In this document: piece by piece, positions 11,064 through 21,334 of the stretch
Layout: each line of letters starts with the position of its first letter
Position numbering within the stretch: position 1 is the first letter of the stretch
Source: Lactarius indigo
Lineage: Eukaryota > Basidiomycota > Agaricomycetes > Russulales > Russulaceae
Direction: 5' to 3'
DNA length: 64,000 nt
Assembly (NCBI GenBank): GCA_025766275.1
Contig: JAFKAC010000092.1
Location: 62,001 to 126,000, forward strand
Notes under the pieces: model-generated
Seen by the model: only the letters and a program-made list of their open reading frames with translations
What the model was told of the DNA's origin: nothing
Databases searched by the model: none
Translations under genes and position numbers: made by a program

Positions 11064-11642
11064 TGTTATGATCCGACGCTTTGGACCTAAGTCACAGTAT
11101 GTCTTCACCCTGCCTTTCCCCTTCTGTATTATACCTTGTTACCAAAGGAGCTACTGTTACTAGTGGCGCTGTTTCTTTTATCCGCATGCCTGCTTACTCC
11201 GTTTAGTCTCTTTGATATTGTGTGGACTTGTGTTCATGTTGTTTGGAACCCTGTCCTATATAAACCTGTACCATAGACTGTAGGAAGCCAGACTTGGCTT
11301 CGTTTGCAATCTAGCAACCTTGCCTCCGTACTTTGGTGTGACCTCACCTCATTCTCCTCCTCTTGTGCATCCCCTACCTCAGTCCCTAACAAGGACACTT
11401 CGAAGTCTTTGCAGTTGAACTATATCAACGCGTCACACCTGTTATACTCTGTGCACTAGCAAGATCAAGTGTAGAGAAGTGTCAGACACTTCGGACGAGG
11501 AGTCCTATATTACAGAGTAGTGCTGCACCCTGTGCCACACTTTTGCCACTTGTATTTCATAGCAATAAGACAACAGAGGTCTTCGCTTGATACTTGTGTG
11601 ATTAGAAACTTTCAGAACCCACGCCCCTGCTAGGGCGTAACA
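11064..11642 (+). mobile_element. Solo LTR inside the transposase gene
   Basis: 579 bp, starts TGTTATGATC and ends GGGCGTAACA, flanked by ATACT (11059-11063 and 11643-11647). A TATATAAA box at 11257-11264 shows plus-strand orientation. There is no internal domain, so a full element was lost by LTR-LTR recombination. Taking it out rejoins the transposase frame as KAVSFNDLAGKHG. It is not similar to the LTRs of G1-G5. Confidence 0.9.
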
Positions 11643-13630
11643 ATACTGCCTTGGCAGATGGGTTTCGGGTCATCTTCACGCTGCGGGGAGCCGGTCCAGG
11701 AGGCCCAGCTCGAGGTTGGTTGGTCCGCGGCTCAGCCTCAGGCTGCTGCCGCCACTTGATAAAAGCTGTGTGCTGAAGCACCTTCTCACGGCGCTCCAGC
11801 CAAGTCGTCATTTGAGGGTATTCATCTTTGTGGTTGGTCGCGTGATAAGCATCCTTGGTGAAGTCAATATGAAGCCTCTCAGTCTGCTCAGTGTTATAAT
11901 TGTCCGTGGTGCCGAAGAGAGCGATTGATCTGGTGTAGTGCATAAGAGAATGAAACTTCGGGATGTTAAAGTGCTCGCGAACGCCCAAGTCGACAAAGAT
12001 GGCCTTGTTGCTGTGAAATCGAGCCAGAGCCTCGTCGAGCTGAACAACTGTATTTGCGGTTTGAGAAGGGAGCTGCGCGAGATACAGGAAATCGAGGAGC
12101 GCATATACAGATCTAATAACATGTGAGGCGACTTGTCCGGAGGGAAGTGGGAGGTCAACAACTAAACCGAGTAGTATCCGACACATGTCCTTGTGCTCCT
12201 GGCCCGAGACGCGAGACAGCGTTGATATCCCATTTGAAAAGGTCTTGATGTGATGATTCGGCGGCAAGGATCGACAACGCGCATTGATTGGCCCAGCGCC
12301 AAAAATACCTGAATGAGTCAGCCACGCGACCAGATGCTTCATTACACCCTGAAGCATCTGATGCAAGATGTCCGGAGTGATCAACACAAATATATTGACC
12401 AGCGGCAGAGACTCCCAGAAAGGGTGAAAAACAGGCTTGAGGCCCGCCGCACGACACCCCGCATGGAACACATGCACATCTTCGTCCACCAATGAATAGG
12501 TTGCGGTCGCTTGATCATAACTGCAGAGTGGGAACCTAACAAAGTCTCCAAGTTGGTCATGAGGTGCAGTGCATTTGGGGCACTGGCCGCTATATGTGCA
12601 CGTTACCAATACCTGCTCAGGGTAATCCCCAACGAAGACTGCAAAGATGGGATGGCATCGGCACCATGTCCCATCCCTGCTCATCATCGCAATGCCTGTT
12701 TTGCCGTAACTTGTGATTGGGGCCAATATAGTTTGCATGCAGGAATGGAATAGGTTGGCAAGGGCACGCCGCCGAGCTGCCTTGTTGGTGAGACCAGGTA
12801 GTTTGGTTATTGGGATGTAGCCGATAAGTGTCTGTGCACGGTGCGACGGTTTTCGACGGTTTTCTTTTGGAATATTGCCGATGGTCATGTAGACTGGATA
12901 TGCGGCCTTGCCGCGAAAGAGAGTCAGTTGCGTCTTGTCTGAAGAGAGGATGACTGGGATGACTGTCGCTCCCGGCCGGTGTGATTCAAGAGACGTCTGT
13001 TGGAATTGGTAAGTACTCAAATCAACACGTATGATAAGTTACGCACCTGTACTGCCCACCACCAGTCACCGGTGTGCATGTCACTATAAACTCGACAAGT
13101 CCAGTCGTGTTCAGTGTGATGGCGCTCAGGCGCGAAGATCATGTCTGCGGCAAACTCAGGATCTCCATAGAGGGCCTGGAGACATTGTATTATGTCTCTG
13201 TAATACAGTTGGAGAGTCTCGCCAGCGATAACTAGATCCCAAGACTTGAAGAGTGGGCGTGCCAGCAATTCCATGTCGACTATCCTGTTAAGCACTCTGG
13301 TATTGTGGTATGAAAGCTCGAGCTTGTCTACGAGCTTTTACAACACGTTAGCGACTCAATAAATGGAAATATGGCACACACACCTGAGGGATAGCGAGTA
13401 AGCTCGCCATGGCTGACGAGGTCGGTCCACGCATCTTGGCCCAATGTGCGATCTCCCAGTTGCACTGGGACCGAAATGGAGCCCAGATCGACGTGCCGAG
13501 AACCTCTTGGGAAATTTGGTATGGCGACAGCCCTTGATGCACACCAGGTACTGGCGCTCCAGCACTACCATATGGAAAGCGATTGACAACCAGTTCAGGC
13601 CAAGAATGGAGGGGGTGAATCGACAGATTG

Positions 13631-14096
13631 TGTTACGGTTTCCGCCTCGGACCCTTACTGTACCGGTTGTGGCTACGGCTGTAAGGTATATTAGTCACGG
13701 ACTCGGGGTTTACGGTAGGAGTTAGGCGTTGAAGGATGACTCGATCCTACTACAGGTAGTAGTAGTATTAGGATTGCGGTACTTACGCGATACGTTGGAC
13801 GCTACATTACGGTGACTCATAGCAGCGCTTGAAAGCCTGCTTCCCTTGTATTTAAGGTAGCTGCGGAAGACCAAGATACGCCATCTTGGTCTTCTTCAAT
13901 CGTCACTTCTAGTTCTCTTCCATTCTCATCTCTAAAGACGTGCCTTCCATCAAGGGAAGAGCCTTATTCAAGATCCTAGTGTCTGCGTACATCTAGAACC
14001 CGCCTTTGAGCCATACGCCTTTGCGCGTGATTAGCTAAGTCACAGGAGTCGCCTTAAATCGAGCTCAAGTCGAGCTAACGTCGTGACGGCGTTACA
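13631..14096 (+). repeat. G2 5' LTR
   Basis: 466 bp. It has a TATTTAA box near 13852 and a near-perfect palindrome of 12-base arms (GAAGACCAAGAT / ATCTTGGTCTTC, about 13867-13895) at the predicted RNA start. Confidence 0.95.
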
Positions 14097-14098
14097 TT

Positions 14099-14109
14099 AA
14101 GACCAAGAT
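14099..14109 (+). promoter_or_regulatory. G2 primer binding site (self-priming type)
   Basis: AAGACCAAGAT lies two bases after the LTR and is exactly complementary to ATCTTGGTCTT at 13883-13893 in the same LTR, about 31 bases downstream of the TATTTAA box. G4 (44540-44550) and G5 (43061-43071) have the same 11-mer at the same offset. Confidence 0.75.
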
Positions 14110-14116
14110 ATTCATT

Positions 14117-16117
14117 GTGGCGACTGTCAACACCAGAGACCAGTGGACGAATTTCCGTCCTTATCATCTAGACCGAAGAGGAGACCGTAACGTACCAACC
14201 CGATTCCTGGGAGCAGCCAGGTGGAGAGACCGAGGAGACGAAACCGGATATTTTGTGGAATTCAACGGACCTACGAGGTTCAGACCTGTTGAGTTCAATT
14301 TCGATCACCTGTGCTGGGTGGAAATTACGTGGAATCCCATAGACCACCGCTGGGACGTCGTTAGACCAGCAGGAAGGCAATACCAGTGCGACATCGACGC
14401 ACGCGAACTCAATTCACGGGCCGACTGGGGTCCTATTGACAGCCAGCTACGAGAACACTCTACTGGAGAAGCAGTCAGCGAGGAAACTGAGGAAGACGAA
14501 CAAAGCGAAGAGAACCGACCCGCGAGTGTCGGGCCTATTGAACAATATACCATCCAACAAGCTGAGTCCCTCCACATCACAGAACCACCAGAAGTCATTC
14601 ACGTACGATCACCGGCAGCAGAAATGGCGACCACCACCATGACGGCCGAAGAAATTATGACCGTTAGAGAACAAGCGGCGCGAGAAGCAGCCGAAGCAAT
14701 TAGACAAGAATCACAGCGGCATCTTATGCCTATTAACCCTGAAACAGGGCATCGTATGACTGCAGATGACGCAGCAATCTTTCGAGCTATCGGACCCGAC
14801 CAAGGGGATCCCCCGTCAGGGGATGGAGGAAGACGAGGAGTGCCACTAGACCCCCCACCAGGATGGGGAGGGCCGCCCGGAGACGACTTCCCCCGACGCC
14901 CAGGAAGAGGAGGAAACCCACCTGACCTCCCGAATAACCCACCGGAAGGAGGACCCCCGGGAGGAGGAGGAGGCGGCGGTGGAGGTGTAGGAGGTGGCGG
15001 AGGAGGAGGAGGGCAAGGACATGAAAAACTAACCGGTGAACCTCCCACCATTTTTGACGGTGACCGCACTAAAGTGGATTCATTCCTCACACAATGGCAT
15101 GTCTATTGGGGGATGAACCTTGATACCTCTGTCATGCGCAACGACTACCGACGAAGCCTCTTATTCCTATCCTATATAAAAGGGGTATCAGTCAGCGAAT
15201 GGGTACTTTCGTACCTCAAATGGCTCAATCGGCAGATACAACGAGGAATAGACCAGCACACGCGCGACCTGTGGAACGCGGTGGCAGAGGGATTTAACCA
15301 AAGGTTCGTCAATACCCTCAAACGCGAACAAGCTCAAGCGCTTCTTAGGAAAGGGCTCAAAATGGTTGACGGAGATATCGATAAGTACGTCAACGAGTTC
15401 GAAGAAGCTGCCAGGAAGGCTGGATACCGTCTCAATGACCCCCAAACAATCGACCTCTTCACCAAGGGGCTACCCAAGAAACTTTACGAGAAGACCTACG
15501 ACCTAGACGAACCAGAAACGTTCGACGAATGGAAGCGAGCAACGCTCCGTAGGCAACGCAATTACATCCACATCCGTGCGCAGGTGGATGAGTATAAAGA
15601 CAACAAGCCCAAAAAGACAGGAAATGCCGGATGGACCGTCCCCCAGAATCTCGCCAACCCATGGGCAATGGACACCTCCGCTGACCGAACCAAGGCACGA
15701 CTAGCAGGGTCGGAAGAGATCGACTATAGCAAACCACCATATACTAACTCACCCCCCTTCCCGCCAAGAGGAGGGCCAGGAGTCCGAGGCCGAGGAAGGG
15801 GAGGGTCGCGACGAGACCTAAGGACGGTGTTATGTTATAACTGCCACGCACCAGGTCATCTCTCACGAAATTGCCCCCATCCTAGACAGCCGCGACAGTG
15901 GCAACCACAGAACCCCGGACCCTCCAGTATCCGGATGACGGAAACTGACTACTACACGCAAGAGTCGCCGCCAGCCCAGATACAGGCTGCCTCAACCAGC
16001 AAAACAGCCGAAGAACGCGCCAAAGAATGGCTCACCGGAGTTGCAAACGCGCCTGACGAAGTGAAGGACTTGATATTGCAGGATCTGTGGGGAAAAGAGG
16101 GTTTTCGGAGCGCCTGA
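14117..16117 (+). CDS. G2 gag
   Basis: The protein is about 666 aa. Its N-terminal module (FLGAARWRDRGDETGYFVEF, FDHLCWVEITWNP) is absent from G1. Next come an acidic linker and a Gly/Pro-rich tract near residues 250-305, a capsid region (FDGDRTKVDSFLTQW, LLFLSYIKGVSVSEWVLSYL, LFTKGLPKKLYEKTYDL) and a CCHC zinc knuckle (CYNCHAPGHLSRNCP) near residue 577. The frame begins with GTG; no ATG exists between the last upstream stop (14084) and a Met far downstream, so start selection is unclear. It ends at TGA, 10 bases past the -1 slippery heptamer shared with pol. Confidence 0.9.
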   Translation: MATVNTRDQWTNFRPYHLDRRGDRNVPTRFLGAARWRDRGDETGYFVEFNGPTRFRPVEFNFDHLCWVEITWNPIDHRWDVVRPAGRQYQCDIDARELNSRADWGPIDSQLREHSTGEAVSEETEEDEQSEENRPASVGPIEQYTIQQAESLHITEPPEVIHVRSPAAEMATTTMTAEEIMTVREQAAREAAEAIRQESQRHLMPINPETGHRMTADDAAIFRAIGPDQGDPPSGDGGRRGVPLDPPPGWGGPPGDDFPRRPGRGGNPPDLPNNPPEGGPPGGGGGGGGGVGGGGGGGGQGHEKLTGEPPTIFDGDRTKVDSFLTQWHVYWGMNLDTSVMRNDYRRSLLFLSYIKGVSVSEWVLSYLKWLNRQIQRGIDQHTRDLWNAVAEGFNQRFVNTLKREQAQALLRKGLKMVDGDIDKYVNEFEEAARKAGYRLNDPQTIDLFTKGLPKKLYEKTYDLDEPETFDEWKRATLRRQRNYIHIRAQVDEYKDNKPKKTGNAGWTVPQNLANPWAMDTSADRTKARLAGSEEIDYSKPPYTNSPPFPPRGGPGVRGRGRGGSRRDLRTVLCYNCHAPGHLSRNCPHPRQPRQWQPQNPGPSSIRMTETDYYTQESPPAQIQAASTSKTAEERAKEWLTGVANAPDEVKDLILQDLWGKEGFRSA

Positions 16118-19100
16118 ACCCATCGGCCTGGGTGAGGGCTTTAAATTGTAATTCTGTAATCATGACGCGCTTTCGTTCTCTTCGAATTCCAGTCTCGATT
16201 CGCACGAATTACCGAATGGCCGACATAAAAGCATTGGTGGACTCGGGGGCCACCGATAACTTCATACACCCGAATTTCATCAAAAAAATGGGCATAGGGA
16301 TCCAGCCACTGATCCGACCGCGAAAGGTCTGGAACATAGACAGTACGGAAAACAAAGCTGGGTCCATCACTCACTTCACCGACCTAGACATATACGCCAA
16401 CGGATATCACAGGACCATGAGATTCCTTATCACAAATCTTGGAAACGAAGAAGTTGTCCTAGGTTACCCCTGGTTGGCAACCTACGAGCCAGCTATTAAT
16501 TGGCGAGACGCGGTCATACATGAAAAGGTCATGCCGGTCGTGATCAGCACTCAGGACAGTCTAGACCATCACACCGTCATCGCGACCGCTCTAACTGACG
16601 ATGAAAAGGAAACGATAGCCCTCGAACTAGACGAGGAGGACACATACTTGCGAGCAACTACGTCCACAGAATTGGCCATCCAGGCAAAAGGAGAGGAAAA
16701 ACCCGTAGAACTGCCGGCAGTCTACCACGCCTTCCAACAACTCTTCAGCGAAGAAGCGTCACAGCGATTCCCCCCCGCCAGGCCGTGGGACCACACAATA
16801 GACTTCAAGCCGGGTACCCCTTCAGCAATAGATTGCAAAATATACCCATTAACGCAAGAAGAAGAAGGGAAACTCAAGGAATTTCTAGACGAAAAACTGC
16901 AGCAAGGATATCTGCGACCCTCCATATCCCTGTACGCATCCTCATTCTTCTTTGTCAAAAAGAAGGACGGAAAACTACGCCCCGTACAGGACTATCGCAC
17001 CATCAATTCGTATACTATACGAAATCAGTACCCGCTTCCCCTAATTCAAGACCTCATTTACGACCTCAGTAACGCCCACATCTATACAAAGCTCGACATC
17101 CGCTGGGGATATAATAATATCCGAATACGAGACGGCGATCAGGAAAAGGCGGCCTTCAAGACCAAGTTTGGCCTTTTTGAGCCAACGGTAATGTTCTTCG
17201 GTCTCACCAACTCGCCGGCAACCTTCCAAACGATGATGAACCACATCTATCGTGATACCATCGCGAAGCACGAAACCCGTGGTACCGCCATCCGTGTCTA
17301 CATGGATGACATTGGTATCGCCACACGAGAAGGCGCTACGTCCGCTGACCATATAGCCGCGGTAACGGACGTTCTTCGCGTCGCTCAGGAACACGACCTC
17401 TACTTCAAACTCGAAAAATGTCTCTTCCACCAACCTCGGATGGATTACCTGGGGGTAATCCTTGAAAAGGGGGTAACGCGTATGGACCCGGTAAAAGTTC
17501 GCGGCATCAGAGACTGGCCGACACCAACCAAGGTCAGGGACGTACGGTCATTTTTGGGTTTCTGTAACTTTTACCGCCTTTTCATCCGAGGTTTCACAAC
17601 CCACGCACGACCACTCAACCGGTTAACGAGGAAAGATGCTGAGTGGAACTGGGGAGACGATGAAGAGCGAGCCTTCAAAACCCTCAAACGGCTCGTAACG
17701 GAAGAACCAGTACTAGCACACCCCAACTTACAAGACCAGTTCGAACTAGAGGTCGACGCGTCAGGATTCGCGGTAGGCGCAGTACTCCTACAAAAGAAAA
17801 ATGACGGTCGCAAGCACCCTATAGGATACTATTTGGCAACGCTGAATGAAGCAGAGCGAAATTACGACATCTACGACCTAGAACTTCTCGCCATTGTTAA
17901 AGCCCTTCGCCACTGGAGACCTCTGCTCGCAGGATCTCCGCACAAGATCAAAATATTCTCAGATCACCTAAACCTCCAATACTGGAAAACTCCGCAGAAG
18001 ATCAGTCGAAGGGTCGCTCGAGAGGTACTAGAGTTAATGGAGTATGACTTTGAGATCCATCACATCAAAGGGAAGAACAATGGCAGAGTGGATGCGCTAT
18101 CACGACGGCCGGACTACGACCAAGGAGAGGGAGACAACCAAGGTGTGGTCGTCTTACCTCCAGAGGTATTCATACGAGCCACTAATGCTGCGCGTACATT
18201 GGAAACACACCCGATGATGCAACCACCGAGGCGACGACAAGACCCCGCCATAATCAAAACCTGGGTCGATGCCCATCGCCTCAAAAAGATAGAAGGAGAG
18301 TGGTACAAGGATGGGCGACTGGTAGTCACAGGACCCATGACAGCGTACCGGGCCATCATACAAGACCACCACGACCCACTGGTACACGGGCATCCTGGGA
18401 TAAGCAGGACGCAACGGATCGTAGAGCGACACCACTGGTGGCCGAGTATCCGCCGGGACGTGTATGAGTACGTTACAGGATGTGCTGACTGTCAGCGAAT
18501 CAAAGTCAATACAAGGCCGACCCGTGCACCGCTATACCCAATCACCGCCACCAAGGACGCCCCTCCCTTCCATACCATTGCCCTTGACTTCATCACCAAA
18601 CTGCTGATCTCACAATCGTACGACAGCATTTTAACCGTCACTGACCATGACTGCAGCAAAGCATCCATATTCATCCCCTGCAACGAGGAAATCACCGCAG
18701 AGGGGACCGCTATTCTGTACGTCAACCACGTGTTCAAACGGTTCGGATTACCGCGTAAAATTATTAGTGACCGAGACCCCCGATTCACCTCCAAATTCAC
18801 ACGGGAAGTATGCCGCATATTGGGCATCCAACAGAACATTTCCATGGCTTATCATCCACGCACGGATGGGCAGTCAGAACGGACCAATCAGTGGCTTGAA
18901 CAATATCTATGATTCTGGGCCAACGAGCGTCAAGATAACTGGGCGGCGTATCTCCCAATAGCAGAATTCGCTCACAACAATTGGCCCCATGAACACACGA
19001 AACAATCGCCATTCATGCTTCTGATGGGGTACAACCCGACCGCCGATTGGACGGATAAGCCATCTCCAATCCCAAACGTAATCACCAGACTGACACAGTT

Positions 19101-20838
19101 AAAGGAGGCACGCCGACTTGCCCAAGACCTTATCAAAAAGGCACAAGACAGCTGGGTTCGGCATAGAGACACTCCACGCTATCAAGTTGGTGATCAAGTG
19201 TGGCTGGAAGGAAGGCATCTACGGACCAATCAACCGACGGCGAAATTAGCGGCGCGACGCCACGGACCATTTAAAGTAGTACAGGTGATGTCCCCATACA
19301 ACTACCGTCTCGAACTTCCCACACAGTGGAGCATCCATCCAGTGTTTCACATCGATCTTCTCACGCCATACAAACGCACTGCCTTTCATGGTGAAAACTT
19401 TCCACGACCACCGCCGGATCTTGTGGAAGGAGAGGAGGAATATGAAGTCGAGGCCATTCTAGACTCGCGGCATTTCGGCCGCCGCAAAAAGCTTCAGTAC
19501 CTCATCAAATGGAAGGGTTATTCGGACTCGGAGAATCAGTGGGTCGACAAAGATGACGTGTTTGCACCAGACGCGATCAAGGCGTATCAAGAGGGCCAGA
19601 CGGGTGTGCGAGCTCTTAAAAGCCAGCCCATGGACGACCAAGGAGAGTATCCCTCTTACCTCCGATCCACTCAGACGTCTATGCCCTCTTCCCCTCTCAG
19701 ACATGTCACCACGGCGATCCTCCTCGACCAAGTCGCACAAGACGCCGCCAACCTCATCGAAGACGACGAAGAAACCGTGGTTCAACAGGTCCAGCTCACT
19801 CCGTACACACCTGCAAACATGCGAGCGGGGCATATCACCGCTCAAGAATGGGCTAATGTCCTACAGAGGTTCCCCGACCCGACTCACCAGCCCGACGACG
19901 AGCAGCAGCATGCCGTCGCTCACATCTTCAGAGACGACAACGGCAATCGAGAACCCATTGCCATCATCCCCCCAGGTGACGACCTCATCGGCACAAGGGG
20001 AATTCTCCCTGCCGACCGTCCCCTTGAAGACCCAACAGGAGTTAGAAGCAGCGGAGGATTGGCGGAGGATGGCGAAGGAGTGGGCCGACGAACAGCTGCG
20101 CTTAGCGCAGAGGAGATTGAGCGAGTTGCGGCAGCGCAGGCAGCGCTCCCTCACGACGAGGCTCACGCTGACGACAAGGATTACTACCCGGTCAGACACC
20201 CCCTCCTTCGAACGCACAGCCACCCTACTAATCCCCGAATCACCCCATGGCTCGTTCACACCGACGGAACCCCCATGTCTCGAGGATGTGTGCGACTGCC
20301 CAGCGTCGCACTTCACACCCCCATTACGCGCGACGACGACCCTGCGCAGGTCCTTGCGCCTGAAGGGTTCAGGGCGAATCGACAGCCCCATTATGTTCAC
20401 TTCCCCATCACCAGACCCGACGGCGTAGAAAGGAACGCCAGTCACGTTCAGATCGTTGGAGGTGCGAATCCTTTCATACTGGGGCTCATCCCCGGCTCTC
20501 CTCATCTCTACGGCAAACCTCTCTACGCCTACCCGATGCTACCGGCCGCGAGACGCGCCTTCATCGCCCACGAGGATCTAGTCATCCTCGCCTCCGACAA
20601 GATCACGGACCACGCGCTGAACCGCATTGGGGACGAGTCCCTAACTGCGGAGGTGACGCGCTACCGAGCGGCCGCATACGAAGAAGAGCGGCTTGCGGCT
20701 CGCATTCGCCAGCTTCAGGCAATGCGACTGTCGGCGAGGGACGACAAGCAGGATTGTATCTACCGCTTGGAGAGGGCTAACGTCTTTGAGCGGATTAGCG
20801 ACGAGCAAGCTACGTGGACGGCGAGGGACTTTCGGTGA
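16087..20838 (+). pseudogene. G2 pol, one premature TGA
   Basis: The frame is continuous from 16087 to 20838 except for TGA at 18910-18912, where G5 and G4 have an Arg codon (NQWLEQYL then R-F-W), so this is a CGA to TGA change inside integrase. Domains: protease (DSGAT at about 52), RT (YMDD near 404), RNase H (VDASGFAVGA, SDHLNLQYW), integrase (HPGISRTQR, CADCQRIK; DFITKL, IISDRDPRF, YHPRTDGQSERTNQW), chromodomain (EEEYEVEAILDSRHFG, YLIKWKGYSDSENQW) near 1117-1168. After that comes an extension of about 410 residues, ending with RYRAAAYEEERLAARIRQLQ and DCIYRLERANVFERISDEQ, probably helical. The lesion cuts off the IN C-terminus, chromodomain and tail. Confidence 0.92.
16099..16105 (+). promoter_or_regulatory. 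G2 gag-pol -1 frameshift heptamer GGGTTTT
   Basis: In the gag frame it reads G-GGT-TTT, the canonical X-XXY-YYZ form, and pol is in the -1 frame (GGG-TTT-T). A hairpin ACCCA/TGGGT follows about 12-14 bases downstream. The gag stop lies between the two. G5 has the same heptamer at complement 41067-41073. Confidence 0.75.
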
Positions 20839-20852
20839 GTCTGGGGACTCAC
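20835..20852 (+). other. G2 hairpin at the pol stop
   Basis: GTGAGTC-TGGG-GACTCAC, a perfect 7-bp stem that contains the pol stop codon and stands just before the polypurine tract. G4 and G5 have a hairpin at the same place with different but mostly paired stems. Confidence 0.6.
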
Positions 20853-20868
20853 GCTGAAAAGGGGGTGA

Positions 20869-21334
20869 TGTTACGGTTTCCGTCTCGGACCCTTACTGTA
20901 CCGGTTGTGGCTACGGCTGTAAGGTATATTAGTCACGGACTCGGGGTTTACGGTAGGAGTTAGGCGTTGAAGGATGACTCGATCCTACTACAGGTAGTAG
21001 TAGTATTAGGATTGCGGTACTTACGCGATACGTTGGACGCTACATTACGGTGACTCATAGCAGCGCTTGAAAGCCTGCTTCCCTTGTATTTAAGGTAGCT
21101 GCGGAAGACCAAGATACGCCATCTTGGTCTTCTTCAATCGTCACTTCTAGTTCTCTTCCATTCTCATCTCTAAAGACGTGCCTTCCATCAAGGGAAGAGC
21201 CTTATTCAAGATCCTAGTGTCTGCGTACATCTAGAACCCGCCTTTGAGCCATACACCTTTGCGCGTGATTAGCTAAGTCACTGGAGTCGCCTTAAATCGA
21301 GCTCAAGTCGAGCTAACGTCGTGACGGCGTTACA
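20869..21334 (+). repeat. G2 3' LTR
   Basis: 466 bp copy of 13631-14096. Followed directly by the DUF6532 gene sequence at 21335. Confidence 0.95.

Larger units (their letters stand above)
2315..13630 (-). pseudogene. Plavaka-type transposase, interrupted and 5'-truncated
   Basis: Read on the minus strand, the exons are 13384-13630, 13047-13334, 11648-12996 continuing at 10747-11058, then 10652-10693 continuing at 2315-2631. The protein shows the order typical of Plavaka transposases: WEIAHWAKMRGP, then YGDPEFAADMIFAPERH, HTGDWWWAVQ, ATVIPVILSSDKTQLTLF, YMTIGNIPKENRRKPS, HPIFAVFVGDYPEQVL with a Cys pair, PDILHQMLQGVMKHLV, then HPEASAAALRTLAADTLIPF and THLAYVEWFSP at the C-terminus. A solo LTR (11064-11642) splits a Ser codon, and G1 (2632-10646) splits the C-terminal exon; in both cases removing the insert plus one TSD restores the frame. 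A TGA at 10769-10771 is an independent nonsense change. G2 replaces everything upstream of 13630. The family is recognised from general knowledge; exon ends are my choice from GT-AG and frame. Confidence 0.85.
13631..21334 (+). mobile_element. G2: full-length gypsy chromovirus without a target duplication
   Basis: Two 466-bp LTRs (13631-14096 and 20869-21334), about three differences between them. The polypurine tract GAAAAGGGGGTGA precedes the 3' LTR. The 5-base flanks differ (GATTG on the left, CCTTC on the right), unlike every other element here. The left flank is the Plavaka transposase and the right flank is the DUF6532 gene, both cut in their 5' parts. The element therefore looks like a recombination product of two insertions. 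It belongs to the same family as G5 (gag and pol nearly identical) and is a cousin of G4. Confidence 0.93.

Noticed and set aside
14599..15090. Pro-rich protein on the minus strand
   Set aside because: It is the antisense of the Gly-rich tract of G2 gag.
19553..20505. Open frames of about 290 and 214 codons over the G2 pol tail (both strands); same at 36640-37532 for G5
   Set aside because: The reading on the pol frame is conserved between G2, G4 and G5, and these alternatives are low-complexity Ser/Thr/Arg or antisense shadows.
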